Shown: positions 36,985-46,528 of the stretch, one piece after another
Layout of the letters: each line of letters opens with the position of its first letter
How positions within the stretch are numbered: position 1 is the first letter of the stretch
Assembly (NCBI RefSeq): GCF_001519055.1
Contig: NZ_KQ954285.1
Location: 572,678-636,677 of the forward strand
DNA length: 64,000 bases
Origin: Novosphingobium sp. Fuku2-ISO-50
GTDB lineage: Bacteria; Pseudomonadota; Alphaproteobacteria; Sphingomonadales; Sphingomonadaceae
Reading direction: 5' to 3'
Translations under genes and position numbers: made by a program
Notes under the pieces: generated by a model
The model's database searches: none
The model's input: only the letters and a program-made list of their open reading frames with translations
Told to the model about the DNA's origin: nothing

Positions 36985-38229
36985 ATGCAACTGGCGAATC
37001 CCGCAGATCATGGCTTTGAGCCAGCGCGCCTGGCGCGAATCGCGACCTTTCTCGAACGCGATTACGTCGGCCCCGGACGGTTTCCCGGCGCCGACATCCT
37101 GATCGCCCGCGACGGCGTGCCGGTATGGCGCGCAACGATGGGTCAGATGCGCGCCGATGGTGGCGCCTGGCGCCCGGACGCGATCTGCCGCATCGCCTCG
37201 ATGAGCAAGCCGATCGTGTCGATCGCATTCATGATGCTGGTCGAACAAGGGCTGATCGCGCTCGACGATCCGGTGACCAAAGTCGTCCCCGAATTTGCCG
37301 ACTTGCGCGTCTATGCCGGCGGTGGGGGCGATGTGCCGTTTACCCCCGGGCCGCTGGCCACGCCGATGCGCATGGTCGACCTGCTGACGCACCGGTCGGG
37401 CCTCAGCTACGGCATTCAGAACCGCAACAACATCGACGCCGCCTATCGCAAGGGTCGGCTCGACGGGCACCCCAGCCTGGCCGACAACGACACTTTCATT
37501 GCCGAGCTGGCCAAGCTGCCGCTCGAATTCAACCCCGGCGAGGCCTGGCAATATTCGGTCGCGATCGACGTCCTGGGCGTGATCGTCAGCCGTCTTTCCG
37601 GGCAGAGCCTCGGCGCCTTTCTTCAGGAGCGGATTTTCGAGCCGCTGGGCATGGTCGACACCGGGTTTTCCTGCCCCGCCGACAAGGCCGACCGGCTGAC
37701 CGACGCCTGGATGCATGTCCCGGGCGGCAAGCCGAAGATGTTCGACGCGGCGGAAAAATCGAGCACCTTGCGCGCGCCCCGCTTTGAAAGCGGGGGCGGC
37801 GGGCTGGTTTCGACCGTGGCCGATTATCATCGTTTCTGCGCCATGCTGGTCGGCGGCGGAGCGGCAGACGGCACAAGGCTGATCAGCCCGGCCACGCTGC
37901 GCCTGATGACGGCGAACCATTTGCGCGATCGCGATGGCCGAAGCACCGACCTGCCGCACATCGCGCGCGCGCTGTTCAGCGATGCCCGACAAGCCGGAAC
38001 CGGCTTTGGCCTCGGCTTTGCCGTGACGATCGACCCGGTGCAAACGCTGACTCCGGGCAATGCGGGCGAATTCTTCTGGAGCGGGATCTATTCGACCAAG
38101 TTCTTCGTCGATCCGACCGAAGGGCTGTCGATGGTATTCATGACCCAGGTCTACCCATCGGTCGTCTTCCCGATCCGCGAACAGCTCAAGACCCTGATCT
38201 ACGCCGCGCTGACCGACAGCCGCGCCTGA
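36985..38229 (+). CDS. Beta-lactamase-fold serine hydrolase (class C-like esterase)
   Basis: 414 aa. Catalytic SxxK in SMSKP (about 74-78), Tyr of the second motif in YSVAIDVLG, and a C-terminal [17 protein letters not shown]. No signal peptide, so it is probably a cytoplasmic esterase (EstB type) rather than an antibiotic beta-lactamase. ATG 36985 follows AGGAGAGGAC. Its place among acyl-CoA genes suggests ester cleavage of a growth substrate; inferred. Confidence 0.85.
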   Translation: MQLANPADHGFEPARLARIATFLERDYVGPGRFPGADILIARDGVPVWRATMGQMRADGGAWRPDAICRIASMSKPIVSIAFMMLVEQGLIALDDPVTKVVPEFADLRVYAGGGGDVPFTPGPLATPMRMVDLLTHRSGLSYGIQNRNNIDAAYRKGRLDGHPSLADNDTFIAELAKLPLEFNPGEAWQYSVAIDVLGVIVSRLSGQSLGAFLQERIFEPLGMVDTGFSCPADKADRLTDAWMHVPGGKPKMFDAAEKSSTLRAPRFESGGGGLVSTVADYHRFCAMLVGGGAADGTRLISPATLRLMTANHLRDRDGRSTDLPHIARALFSDARQAGTGFGLGFAVTIDPVQTLTPGNAGEFFWSGIYSTKFFVDPTEGLSMVFMTQVYPSVVFPIREQLKTLIYAALTDSRA

Positions 38230-38249
38230 ACAACCGAAAGGAATTAGCC

Positions 38250-39506
38250 ATGTCCGACCCCATCACCGGCGCGCGCGAGCACATCGAGGCCGCACGCAAG
38301 GCCGCCGCAGTGATCGACGACATTCCCGCCGATACCGCCTTGATTCCGGTCACCCAGGTCGGCGTGATCGGCGCCGGGACGATGGGCGGCGGGATCACCA
38401 TGAATTTCCTGACCGCCGGCATTCCGGTGACGATCGTCGAGACGACCCAGGAAGCGCTCGATCGGGGCGTCGCGACAATCCGCCGCAATTACGAAACCAC
38501 CGTCAAGAAGGGCAAGATGGACGCCGCCCATGCCGAGCGCGCGATCGGCCTGTTGACCCCGACGCTCGATTTCGCCGCGCTGGCCACTGCCGACCTCATC
38601 ATCGAGGCGATCTATGAAAACATGGACGTCAAGAAAGAGGTGTTTGCCCGACTCGACGCGACGGCCAAGCCCGGCGCGATCCTCGCCAGCAACACCAGCT
38701 ATCTGGACATCGACGAAATCGCCGCGAGCACCAGCCGCCCGTCATCGGTGCTCGGCATGCATTTCTTTTCGCCCGCCAATGTGATGAAGCTGCTCGAAGT
38801 GGTGCGCGGGCGTGAAACCGGCAAGGCGGAGCTGGCAACGGCGATGGCACTGTCGACGAAAATCGGCAAGATCGCGGTCGTCTCGGGCGTGTGCCACGGG
38901 TTTATCGGCAATCGCATGCTGTCCCCGCGTCAGCAGGCCGCGCATGCGCTGATCATGGAAGGCGCGAAATACTGGGAAGTCGACGAAGCGCTGCTCGAAT
39001 TCGGCTTTCCGATGGGCCCCTGGCAGATGGCCGACCTCGCCGGGATCGACATCGGCTGGCACCGTGATCCCCATCGCATCGAAAGCTTGCGCGATGCGCT
39101 TTGCGCAGTGGGCCGCTGGGGCCAGAAGACCAGGAAGGGCTTCTACGACTACGACGACAACCGCCAGCGCACCCCTTCGGACGAAGTGAAGGCGATCATT
39201 GCCGAATTCGCCGCCAAAGAAGGCAAAGCCCAGCGCGAAATCGGCAAGGACGAGATCCGCGAACGCCTGCTCTATCCGATGATCAGCGAAGGCGCGCTGA
39301 TCCTGGCCGAGGGCATTTCGCAGCGCGCGGGCGACATCGATACCGTCTGGCTCAATGGCTATGGCTGGCCCGCATGGACCGGCGGCCCGATGTTCTGGGC
39401 CGATGCGATCGGGCTCAAGACCGTGGTCGACGGCCTGACGCGCCATGGCCAGCCGGTTGCCCCCTTGCTCGCGGCCAAAGCGGCGGCGGGCGAAACCTTC
39501 AACTAG
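38250..39506 (+). CDS. 3-hydroxyacyl-CoA dehydrogenase
   Basis: 418 aa. NAD-binding [16 protein letters not shown] (about 38-53), [33 protein letters not shown] and the second-domain [11 protein letters not shown], plus a C-terminal helical repeat. It oxidises the 3-hydroxyacyl-CoA of beta-oxidation. Stand-alone version lacking the hydratase half of FadB/FadJ. ATG follows GGAATTAGCC. The downstream ligase starts 13 bp later. Confidence 0.93.
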   Translation: MSDPITGAREHIEAARKAAAVIDDIPADTALIPVTQVGVIGAGTMGGGITMNFLTAGIPVTIVETTQEALDRGVATIRRNYETTVKKGKMDAAHAERAIGLLTPTLDFAALATADLIIEAIYENMDVKKEVFARLDATAKPGAILASNTSYLDIDEIAASTSRPSSVLGMHFFSPANVMKLLEVVRGRETGKAELATAMALSTKIGKIAVVSGVCHGFIGNRMLSPRQQAAHALIMEGAKYWEVDEALLEFGFPMGPWQMADLAGIDIGWHRDPHRIESLRDALCAVGRWGQKTRKGFYDYDDNRQRTPSDEVKAIIAEFAAKEGKAQREIGKDEIRERLLYPMISEGALILAEGISQRAGDIDTVWLNGYGWPAWTGGPMFWADAIGLKTVVDGLTRHGQPVAPLLAAKAAAGETFN

Positions 39507-39519
39507 GGGAACGCAGGCC

Positions 39520-41127
39520 ATGGCGGCTCAGCCTCTCGGCGTCGAGGACATCATGGCGGCGGAATTCATTCCGTTGCCCGACATTCTTGCCGCCCACGCC
39601 GCGCGGCGGGGCGCGGCGGGGCAGGACGGGGCGATCGCGCTTGCCGACGAACGCCGCCGGGTGAGCTGGGCCGAGCTTGACGCGACGGTCGAACGGATCG
39701 CCGCCGGATTGCAGGCGGCGGGCGTGGCCCCGCGCGAACCGGTGGCGATCGCCGCGACCAATTCGGTCGAGGCGGCGCTGGTGTTCCTCGGCATCCTGCG
39801 TGCCGGCGCGGCGGCGGCCCTGCTGACATCGACCGCATCGGGCGAAACGGTCATGGCCATGCTGAAAGACAGCACCGCGCATGTGCTGTTTCTCGACAAG
39901 GCGATGGCAGACAAGATTGCCGAGTTTCCCTTTCCGGCAGGCGTGACCCGCATCGCGGTGGACGACAGCGATGCCGGGGTTCCGCTGTCCGCATGGCTGC
40001 CCCCGGTCGGCACCCGCGCCGCGCCGGTGACCATCGCGCCGCAAGACCCGTTCAACATCATCTATTCCTCGGGCACCACGGGCAGCCCCAAGGGCATCGT
40101 GCAAAGCCACCAGATGCGCCACGAATATGCCCGGCGCACGCTGGCTGGCGGCTATGGCGATGCGACTTGCGTGATCTGTTCGACGCCGCTCTATTCGAAC
40201 ACCACGCTGGTCAGCTTTTTTCCCGCGCTGGCAGGCGGGGGCAAAGTCGTGCTGATGGCGCGATTCGACGCGCATCGCTTTCTCGAATTGTCGCAAGCCG
40301 AGCGCGTGACGCACGCCATGCTGGTGCCGGTGCAATACCGGCGGATCATGGAATTGCCCGATTTCGACCGGTTCGACTTGTCGTCCTATGTGCTCAAATC
40401 CTGCACGTCCGCGCCGTTTCCCGCCTGGCTCAAGGCCGACGTGCTCGCACGCTGGCCCGGCGGGCTGATCGAGGGCTATGGCATGACCGAAGGCGGGGCG
40501 ACGACAATCCTCCTCGCGCACGAATTCCCCGACAAGCTGCACACCGTCGGGCGCGTCACCCCCGGCCATGTGATGAAGATCATCGACGACGAAGGCCGCG
40601 AATTGCCGCCGGGCGAAACGGGCGAAATCGTCGGCCATTCGCCGATCATGATGAACGGCTATCACGGCAAGGACGACCAGACTCGCGAAGTCGAATGGTT
40701 CGACGCCGAAGGGCGCCGCTATATCCGCCATGGCGATGTCGGCCGCTTCGACGAAGACGGCTTCCTGATCCTCATGGACCGATCAAAGGACATGATCATT
40801 TCCGGCGGGTTCAACATCTACCCCACCGATCTCGAAGCCGTGCTCCACCGCCAGGCCGCCGTGCGCGAAGCGGCGGTGATCGGCGTGCCTTCGGACAAAT
40901 GGGGCGAAACCCCGTTTGCCGTCGTCGTGCCGGTCGATCGCGGGGCCGATCCGCAGGCGATCCTTGCCGAGGCCAACGCCCATCTGGGCAAGACGCAGCG
41001 GATCAGCGGCATCGCACTGGTCGACGAACTGCCGCGCAGCCCGATCGGCAAAGTGCTCAAGCGCGAATTGCGCGATCGCTTTGGCGGCAATCCGATTACC
41101 CAGGCCTTTTCCCAGACACTTGCATGA
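39520..41127 (+). CDS. AMP-dependent acyl-CoA synthetase/ligase
   Basis: 535 aa, ANL superfamily. P-loop IIYSSGTTGSPKGI, acyl pocket region LIEGYGMTEGG, RHGDVGRFDEDGFL, hinge DRSKDMIISGGFNIYPTDLE and catalytic Lys near the end (IGKVLKREL). It activates a carboxylic acid to the CoA thioester. Substrate unknown; together with HAD and thiolase it completes a partial beta-oxidation set lacking a dedicated dehydrogenase and hydratase. Confidence 0.92.
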   Translation: MAAQPLGVEDIMAAEFIPLPDILAAHAARRGAAGQDGAIALADERRRVSWAELDATVERIAAGLQAAGVAPREPVAIAATNSVEAALVFLGILRAGAAAALLTSTASGETVMAMLKDSTAHVLFLDKAMADKIAEFPFPAGVTRIAVDDSDAGVPLSAWLPPVGTRAAPVTIAPQDPFNIIYSSGTTGSPKGIVQSHQMRHEYARRTLAGGYGDATCVICSTPLYSNTTLVSFFPALAGGGKVVLMARFDAHRFLELSQAERVTHAMLVPVQYRRIMELPDFDRFDLSSYVLKSCTSAPFPAWLKADVLARWPGGLIEGYGMTEGGATTILLAHEFPDKLHTVGRVTPGHVMKIIDDEGRELPPGETGEIVGHSPIMMNGYHGKDDQTREVEWFDAEGRRYIRHGDVGRFDEDGFLILMDRSKDMIISGGFNIYPTDLEAVLHRQAAVREAAVIGVPSDKWGETPFAVVVPVDRGADPQAILAEANAHLGKTQRISGIALVDELPRSPIGKVLKRELRDRFGGNPITQAFSQTLA

Positions 41128-41141
41128 GAGGAACATGAAAT

Positions 41142-42317
41142 ATGCGTGATGCAGTCATCGTAGCGGGCGCGCGGACCCCGATCGGGCGTGCCTACAAGGG
41201 CGCCTTCAACGCCACGCCCGGCGCCACGCTCGGCTCGCTGTCGCTGCGCGCGGCGGTCGAACGGGCCGGGATCGAAGGCGGCGAAATCGACGATGTGATC
41301 TGGGGCGCGGCGCTGCAACAGGGCGCCCAGGCCGGCAATATCGCGCGTCAGGTCGCCTTGCGCGCCGGGCTTCCGGTCACCGTGTCGGGTCAGTCGATGG
41401 ATCGCCAGTGCTCTTCGGGGCTGATGGCGATCGCCACTGCGTCAAAGCAGGTGATCTTTGACCGCATGGACGTCGTCGCCGCCGGTGGTCAGGAATCGAT
41501 CAGCATGGTGCAGACCAAGGACATGCGCGTCGAGCCCGATCCGCAGCTCTATGCCATGCACAACGCGATCTACATGCCGATGCTGCAGACCGCCGAAGTG
41601 GTCGGCCAGCGCTATGGCATCGGCCGCGATGTGTGCGACGCCTATGCCTTTCAGTCGCAGCAGCGCACCGCCGCCGCCCAGGCCGCAGGCGTCTTCGCCG
41701 AGGAAATCGTGCCTGCCAGCGCGCTCATGGCCGTCGCCGACAAAGTTTCGGGCGAAGTCAGCCATCGCGAAGTCCTGCTGACCAAGGACGAGGGCAACCG
41801 TCCGGAAACCACGCTCGAAGGGCTGAATTCGCTCAAGACGGTGTTGCCCGACGGGATCGTGACCGCCGGCAACGCCAGCCAGCTGTCCGACGGGTCGGCC
41901 GCCGTGATCGTGATGGAAGGTGCGCTCGCTGCGAAAAAGGGCCTGACCCCGCTGGGCCGCTATATCGGCATGGCGGTCGCCGGCACCGAGCCCGACGAAA
42001 TGGGCATCGGCCCGGTCTTTGCCATCCCCAAGCTGCTCAGCCGTTTCGATCTGACCATCGATGACATCGGGCTGTGGGAATTGAACGAAGCCTTTGCCGT
42101 GCAAGTGCTCTATTGCCGCGATCGCCTCGGCATTCCCAACGACTTGCTCAATGTCAGCGGCGGCTCGATCTCGATCGGCCACCCTTATGGCATGACCGGC
42201 GCGCGCTGTTCGCTTCACGCGCTGCTCGAAGGCAAGCGTCGCGGCGCCAAATATGCGGTCGTGACGATGTGCGTCGGCGGCGGCATGGGCGCGGCCGGCC
42301 TGTTCGAAATCTTCTGA
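41142..42317 (+). CDS. Acetyl-CoA acetyltransferase (thiolase)
   Basis: 391 aa. Nucleophile Cys in [39 protein letters not shown] and C-terminal [14 protein letters not shown] with the second Cys. Tetrameric degradative-type thiolase fold. ATG lies 14 bp after the ligase stop with AGAGGAAC upstream. A plus-strand terminator follows. Confidence 0.94.
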   Translation: MRDAVIVAGARTPIGRAYKGAFNATPGATLGSLSLRAAVERAGIEGGEIDDVIWGAALQQGAQAGNIARQVALRAGLPVTVSGQSMDRQCSSGLMAIATASKQVIFDRMDVVAAGGQESISMVQTKDMRVEPDPQLYAMHNAIYMPMLQTAEVVGQRYGIGRDVCDAYAFQSQQRTAAAQAAGVFAEEIVPASALMAVADKVSGEVSHREVLLTKDEGNRPETTLEGLNSLKTVLPDGIVTAGNASQLSDGSAAVIVMEGALAAKKGLTPLGRYIGMAVAGTEPDEMGIGPVFAIPKLLSRFDLTIDDIGLWELNEAFAVQVLYCRDRLGIPNDLLNVSGGSISIGHPYGMTGARCSLHALLEGKRRGAKYAVVTMCVGGGMGAAGLFEIF

Positions 42318-42329
42318 TTTCAAGGTGAT

Positions 42330-42360
42330 CGGGGTGCGGTGATCCGCGCCCCGTTCGTTT
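42330..42360 (+). terminator. Terminator after the acyl-CoA cluster
   Basis: A 10-bp stem (CGGGGTGCGG against CCGCGCCCCG, one G-T pair) with loop TGAT, followed by TTCGTTT, begins 12 bp after the thiolase stop. Confidence 0.75.
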
Positions 42361-43037
42361 CAGGTTTCCGCCCAGCTGCTGATCAGGCGGTGATAGACGC
42401 GGGTCAGGCGCAGCACTTCGCGATCATCGGCACCATGCCGGGCGGCCAGCCCCTGAATCGACTGATCGAGATCGAACAGCGTCTCGCGCGCGTCATGGTC
42501 GCGCACCAGCGATTGCAGCCAGAAAAAACACGCCAGCCGTTCCCCTGCCGTGACGGGCGTCACCCGGTGCAGACTGGTCGACGGGTAGAGCACCATGGCC
42601 CCGGCGGGCAGGACATGCGAGACCGTGCCGAACGCGCCGTCGATGGTCAGTTCGCCCCCTTCATATCCTTCGGACAGGAAAAGCGTCGCCGACAGGTCGG
42701 TGCGGATCAGCGCGCCCGTCCCGGCATCGCGGCGGATGGCGTTGTCGACATGCGCGCCAAAGCCTTCGCCCGGCCCATAGCGGTTGAACAGCGGCGGATA
42801 GATCGTGCGCGGCAAAGCGGCGGACAGAAACAGCGGATTGCGCGCCAGCGCCGCCTCGACCCGCGCGCGCGCAGCCATGGCGACGGCGCCGGTTTCGGGC
42901 AATTGGCGGTTGCGCTTGGCCAGTGCGGCGCCGGGGCCGCTGGTGACATTGCCATCGACCCAGTCCGCGTCGGCGAGCGTGCGCCCCAGTGCAAGCGCTT
43001 CATCGCGCGGCAGGACATCGGGGATGACAATCAGCAT
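42360..43037 (-). CDS. PKHD-type Fe(II)/2-oxoglutarate dioxygenase (PiuC/YbiX-like)
   Basis: 225 aa. RYGPGEGFGAHVDNAIR carries the first His and the Asp of the metal triad, GGELTIDG and ASHRVTPVTAGERLACFFWLQS region hold the last His and the 2-oxoglutarate Arg. PiuC proteins are iron-regulated and usually sit near TonB siderophore receptors, none of which is in this window. A Fur-like box upstream supports iron control. ATG 43037 is the usual start. Confidence 0.88.
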   Translation of the reverse strand: MLIVIPDVLPRDEALALGRTLADADWVDGNVTSGPGAALAKRNRQLPETGAVAMAARARVEAALARNPLFLSAALPRTIYPPLFNRYGPGEGFGAHVDNAIRRDAGTGALIRTDLSATLFLSEGYEGGELTIDGAFGTVSHVLPAGAMVLYPSTSLHRVTPVTAGERLACFFWLQSLVRDHDARETLFDLDQSIQGLAARHGADDREVLRLTRVYHRLISSWAET

Positions 43038-43094
43038 GGGGCGTTCTCGGCAGCAAGGCGGGATGCGCGCTTCTTGCATTGCCGATCATATTTT

Positions 43095-43113
43095 GCAAGT
43101 CATTCTCAATTGC
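43095..43113 (-). promoter_or_regulatory. Fur-like iron box upstream of the dioxygenase
   Basis: GCAAGTCATTCTCAATTGC differs from the dyad GCAAATGATTCTCATTTGC at three of nineteen positions. It is 58 bp upstream of the dioxygenase ATG, in promoter position. Confidence 0.6.
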
Positions 43114-43126
43114 AATTGACGAGAGC

Positions 43127-43537
43127 CTAGGCGATTCCCGCTTCCTGCTTGCCCGGCCTTTCGGCAAAGCCCTGCATCCCCATCCACCATTGCAGCGCAA
43201 TGATCGCCCCTTTGGCCGGTTGCAGCAGGCTCAGCAGCAGCACCACCGCGAGGATCAGCGCAATCGCCACCGTCACCCACATCGGGATCGCCGTCGCGCT
43301 GCCCAGAACGATCATGACCGGCGCCAGAATGTGCCCGGTGATCAGGATCGCGACATAAGGCGGGAAATCGTCCGCCGCATGCAGCGTCCAGTCCTGCCCA
43401 CACAAGGGGCAGCGATCGACCGGCTTCAAAAAGCGCGCAAACAGATGCACCCCGCCGCAACGCGGGCATTTGCCCAGCAGCCCCCGACGCATCGCCGCAG
43501 ACAACGAATGCGGCAGATCGGGCAGAAACGGGGTCAT
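43127..43537 (-). CDS. DUF983 family protein (der neighbour)
   Basis: 136 aa. Zinc-ribbon-like CPRCGGVHLFARFLKPVDRCPLC then two membrane helices (FPPYVAILITGHILAPVMIVL and VTVAIALILAVVLLLSLL). Second DUF983 of the window. Coupled to der by a 4-nt overlap (ATGA). Function unknown. Confidence 0.85.
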   Translation of the reverse strand: MTPFLPDLPHSLSAAMRRGLLGKCPRCGGVHLFARFLKPVDRCPLCGQDWTLHAADDFPPYVAILITGHILAPVMIVLGSATAIPMWVTVAIALILAVVLLLSLLQPAKGAIIALQWWMGMQGFAERPGKQEAGIA

Positions 43538-44922
43538 TTGTTGGCGAACGGATTTTTCGGACTGCGCAGCGTCAGACGAATCGGCACTGCGTCAAAGCCC
43601 AGTTCGCGGCGGATGCCGTTGACCAGATAGCGGCGATAGCTTTCGGGCAACTGGTCGAGCCGCGTGCCGAACAGGACAAAGCCCGGCGGGCGCGTCTTGG
43701 CCTGCGTGATATAGCGCAGCTTGATCCGCCTGCCCCCCGGCGCGGGCGGCGGATTGGCTTCGAGCGCGGTATCGAACCAGCGGTTGAGCGCAGCGGTCGG
43801 CACGCGCTGGCTCCATGCATCGCGCAAGGTAAAGGCCACACTCAGCATCTGGTCGAGCCCTTTGCCCGTCCGCGCCGAAACCGCGATCAGCGGCACCCCG
43901 CGCACTTGCGCAAGCCCCTCGTCGAGCGCGGCGCGCACGCCGTTGAACAGCCCGCTCGGGTCTTCGGCGACATCCCACTTGTTGATCGCGATCATCAACG
44001 CGCGACCTTCTTCGAGCACCATCGAGGCGATCTTGAGATCCTGATGCTCAAGCCCGCGCGTCGCATCGAGCAACAGCACGACGACTTCGGCAAAATCGAC
44101 CGCGTGGCGCGCATCGGCAACCGACAGCTTTTCCAGCTTTTCGACCACCAGCGCCTTTTTGCGCATGCCCGCCGTGTCGATCAGCCGCACCGGGCGCGCT
44201 TCGCCGTTGGCCGGATCGGTCCAGGTAAAATCGACCGCGATCGAATCACGCGTGATCCCGGCCTCCGGCCCGGTCAGCAGGCGGTCTTCGCCCAGAATGC
44301 GGTTGATCAGCGTCGATTTGCCGGCATTGGGGCGACCCACGACAGCGAACTTGAGCACGCTTTTGGGATCGTATTCATACTCTTCCTCGGCGTCATCGTC
44401 CGCGCTCTCTTCCGGCTCTCCGACCAGCGGGAGCAGCGCCTGGAACAGATCGCCCAGCCCCTGACCATGTTCGGCGGAAAACGCGATCGGATCGCCAAAG
44501 CCCAGGGCATAGGATTCAAACAGTCCGTGATCGCCGGCGCTGCCTTCGGCCTTGTTGGCAAGCAGGACCACCGGCACGTTCAATTCGTGCAAGTGCCGCC
44601 CGATTTCCTCGTCCAGCGGGGTCAGTCCGGATCGCGCGTCGATCACGAACAGCGCCACGCTCGCACCCTGCAGCGCCGCTTCGGTCTGCGCGCGCATGCG
44701 TCCGGGCAGGCTGGCGGGATTATCGTCTTCCCAGCCCGCAGTATCGACGATCGTGAAGGCCAGGCCCAACAGGTTTGCTTCGCCCAGACGACGGTCGCGG
44801 GTCACCCCCGGCTGATCGTCGACAAGCGCAAGCTTCTTGCCCACCAATCGATTGAACAGAGTGGACTTGCCGACATTGGGGCGGCCGATGATCACAACAT
44901 GCGGTAAATTGGGGGCGGACAT
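43534..44922 (-). CDS. der: Ribosome biogenesis GTPase Der (EngA)
   Basis: 462 aa with two tandem GTPase domains and a KH-like end. G1 motifs GRPNVGKST (13-21) and GRPNAGKST (about 196), G3 DTAGWEDD and DTAGMRKKA, G4 NKAEG and NKWDV. It acts in 50S assembly. The interdomain linker has an acidic stretch (ADDDAEEEYEYD). ATG 44922 was chosen over an upstream frame start. Confidence 0.97.
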   Translation of the reverse strand: MSAPNLPHVVIIGRPNVGKSTLFNRLVGKKLALVDDQPGVTRDRRLGEANLLGLAFTIVDTAGWEDDNPASLPGRMRAQTEAALQGASVALFVIDARSGLTPLDEEIGRHLHELNVPVVLLANKAEGSAGDHGLFESYALGFGDPIAFSAEHGQGLGDLFQALLPLVGEPEESADDDAEEEYEYDPKSVLKFAVVGRPNAGKSTLINRILGEDRLLTGPEAGITRDSIAVDFTWTDPANGEARPVRLIDTAGMRKKALVVEKLEKLSVADARHAVDFAEVVVLLLDATRGLEHQDLKIASMVLEEGRALMIAINKWDVAEDPSGLFNGVRAALDEGLAQVRGVPLIAVSARTGKGLDQMLSVAFTLRDAWSQRVPTAALNRWFDTALEANPPPAPGGRRIKLRYITQAKTRPPGFVLFGTRLDQLPESYRRYLVNGIRRELGFDAVPIRLTLRSPKNPFANK

Positions 44923-45045
44923 GCAGACTGCCGTGCCGCTTTGTCGGCAGAAAGGCAAGCAATTGCGATAAGTGCCCCGGCATCAGTGGAGACCTTACGC
45001 GCCATTAACCTTACAGGGTTGGCGTGCCTTAACGACACCCGGTCC

Positions 45046-45951
45046 ATGTTCCATGGCATGACGGGATGGATTGAACGCAGAATCGGTCGGGGGGCCGGAA
45101 CCGGATGGGGGCTCGCCGCAGTGTTGGCCCTTGCCGTTCCGTTCGTCCCCAGTGCGGCCACGGCACGCCCCGCCGGCATCGCGCCCAGCGTCGATGCCGG
45201 CGATGACAGCAGCGACGATGATGCGCTGCCTTATATGCAATGCGTGCCGTTCGCGCGGCAGGCTTCGGGCATTCAGCTTCGCGGCGACGCGCTGACCTGG
45301 TGGGATCAGGCCGACGGGCTCTACGCCCGCGGCCATGTCCCGCAAGCAGGCGCGGTGATGAGCTTTCGCCCCTATCGCGCGATGTCGCTGGGCCATGTCG
45401 CGATGGTCAGCAAAGTGATCGATTCGCGCACCGTGCTCTTGCGCCATGCCAATTGGTCGCCGATCGGCGGCAGACGCGGCCAGGCCGAGATCGACGTGCG
45501 CGCAGTCGACGTCTCTCCGGCCAACGACTGGAGCGAAGTGCGTGTGTGGTACGCCCCGATCGGCGATCTGGGCACGACGCATTGGCCGGTCAACGGTTTC
45601 ATCTACAAACATGCCCCGCGCAAGGGCGAGCCGCCGCTGCTGTCGGCCCGAACCACGCTGGCCCAGGCCGACACGCCGCGCGTAACGCGCCTTTCGGCGA
45701 TGCCTGCGCCTTCCAGCCGGATCGACAGCGACTTCCTCGATGGCATCCGGCCCGAAACCGGAGCTGCCGTCCCGCACACGGCCAGGCCGAACGCCACCGC
45801 CGCGCCGCGCCCTGTGCGCAACTACCTGTTTGCCCACGCAGCACCGTCATCGGCCCCGACAAAGCTCACCCCGACAAGGCTCACCCCGGCGCTGCGCGAC
45901 GATCCGATCGGCCGAATCATCGCCGCCCGGATGAAAACCGCCGAAAACTGA
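45046..45951 (+). CDS. Exported CHAP-domain amidase/peptidase
   Basis: 301 aa. Signal peptide with likely cleavage after SAATA (residue 40), then a CHAP domain with Cys66 in MQCVPFAR, His117 in SLGHVAMV and LLRHANWSP. CHAP enzymes hydrolyse peptidoglycan cross-links or other amides. A long Pro/Thr/Ala-rich tail follows, with a short KLTPTRLTP repeat. An upstream start at 44941 lacks support. Possibly involved in cell-wall turnover. Confidence 0.85.
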   Translation: MFHGMTGWIERRIGRGAGTGWGLAAVLALAVPFVPSAATARPAGIAPSVDAGDDSSDDDALPYMQCVPFARQASGIQLRGDALTWWDQADGLYARGHVPQAGAVMSFRPYRAMSLGHVAMVSKVIDSRTVLLRHANWSPIGGRRGQAEIDVRAVDVSPANDWSEVRVWYAPIGDLGTTHWPVNGFIYKHAPRKGEPPLLSARTTLAQADTPRVTRLSAMPAPSSRIDSDFLDGIRPETGAAVPHTARPNATAAPRPVRNYLFAHAAPSSAPTKLTPTRLTPALRDDPIGRIIAARMKTAEN

Positions 45952-45958
45952 TCGGGGA

Positions 45959-46504
45959 TCAGGACGTAACCGCTTCCTCGCGCCATGCGCCCACGGGCAG
46001 GTCGTCAAGCGTCCACTCGCCGATCTGCCAGCGCACCAGCCGCAGCGTCGGCAGGCCCACCGCCGCCGTCATCCGCCGCACTTGCCGATTGCGCCCTTCG
46101 CGCAAAGTCAGGCGAATCCAGCAATCGGGCACGCTTTTGCGATAGCGTACCGGCGGATCGCGCGGCCACAGGTCGGGCGGCGCAATCCGCTCCGCTTGCG
46201 CGGGCAACGTCATCCCGTCCTTGAGCATGACACCGCGCCGCAACTGTTCGAGCTGCGCCTCGTCCGCCTCGCCTTCGACTTGCGCCAGATAGGTCTTGGG
46301 CAGCTTGAACCGGGGGTCGGCGATCCGCGCCTGCAACCGCCCGTCATCGGTCAGCAGCAAGAGCCCCTCGCTGTCGCGATCGAGGCGCCCCGCCGGATAG
46401 ACCCCCGGCACCGCGACAAAATCGGCCAATGTCGCCCGCGCCCCGTCATCGGTAAACTGCGACAGCACCCCATAGGGCTTGTTGAACAACACCAGACGCG
46501 CCAC
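45959..46504 (-). CDS. rluE: rRNA pseudouridine synthase, RluE type
   Basis: 181 aa RsuA-family enzyme lacking the S4 domain. [10 protein letters not shown], catalytic Asp in [21 protein letters not shown] and [15 protein letters not shown]. In E. coli RluE modifies U2457 of 23S rRNA. GTG start has GGAGG five bases upstream. Confidence 0.9.
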   Translation of the reverse strand: MARLVLFNKPYGVLSQFTDDGARATLADFVAVPGVYPAGRLDRDSEGLLLLTDDGRLQARIADPRFKLPKTYLAQVEGEADEAQLEQLRRGVMLKDGMTLPAQAERIAPPDLWPRDPPVRYRKSVPDCWIRLTLREGRNRQVRRMTAAVGLPTLRLVRWQIGEWTLDDLPVGAWREEAVTS

Positions 46505-46528
46505 GTGATCCTCCGTTGGGGCGCTCTA

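Noticed and set aside
36985-38229. Antibiotic-resistance beta-lactamase
   Set aside because: No signal peptide and an acyl-CoA gene context; the fold is shared with cytoplasmic esterases.
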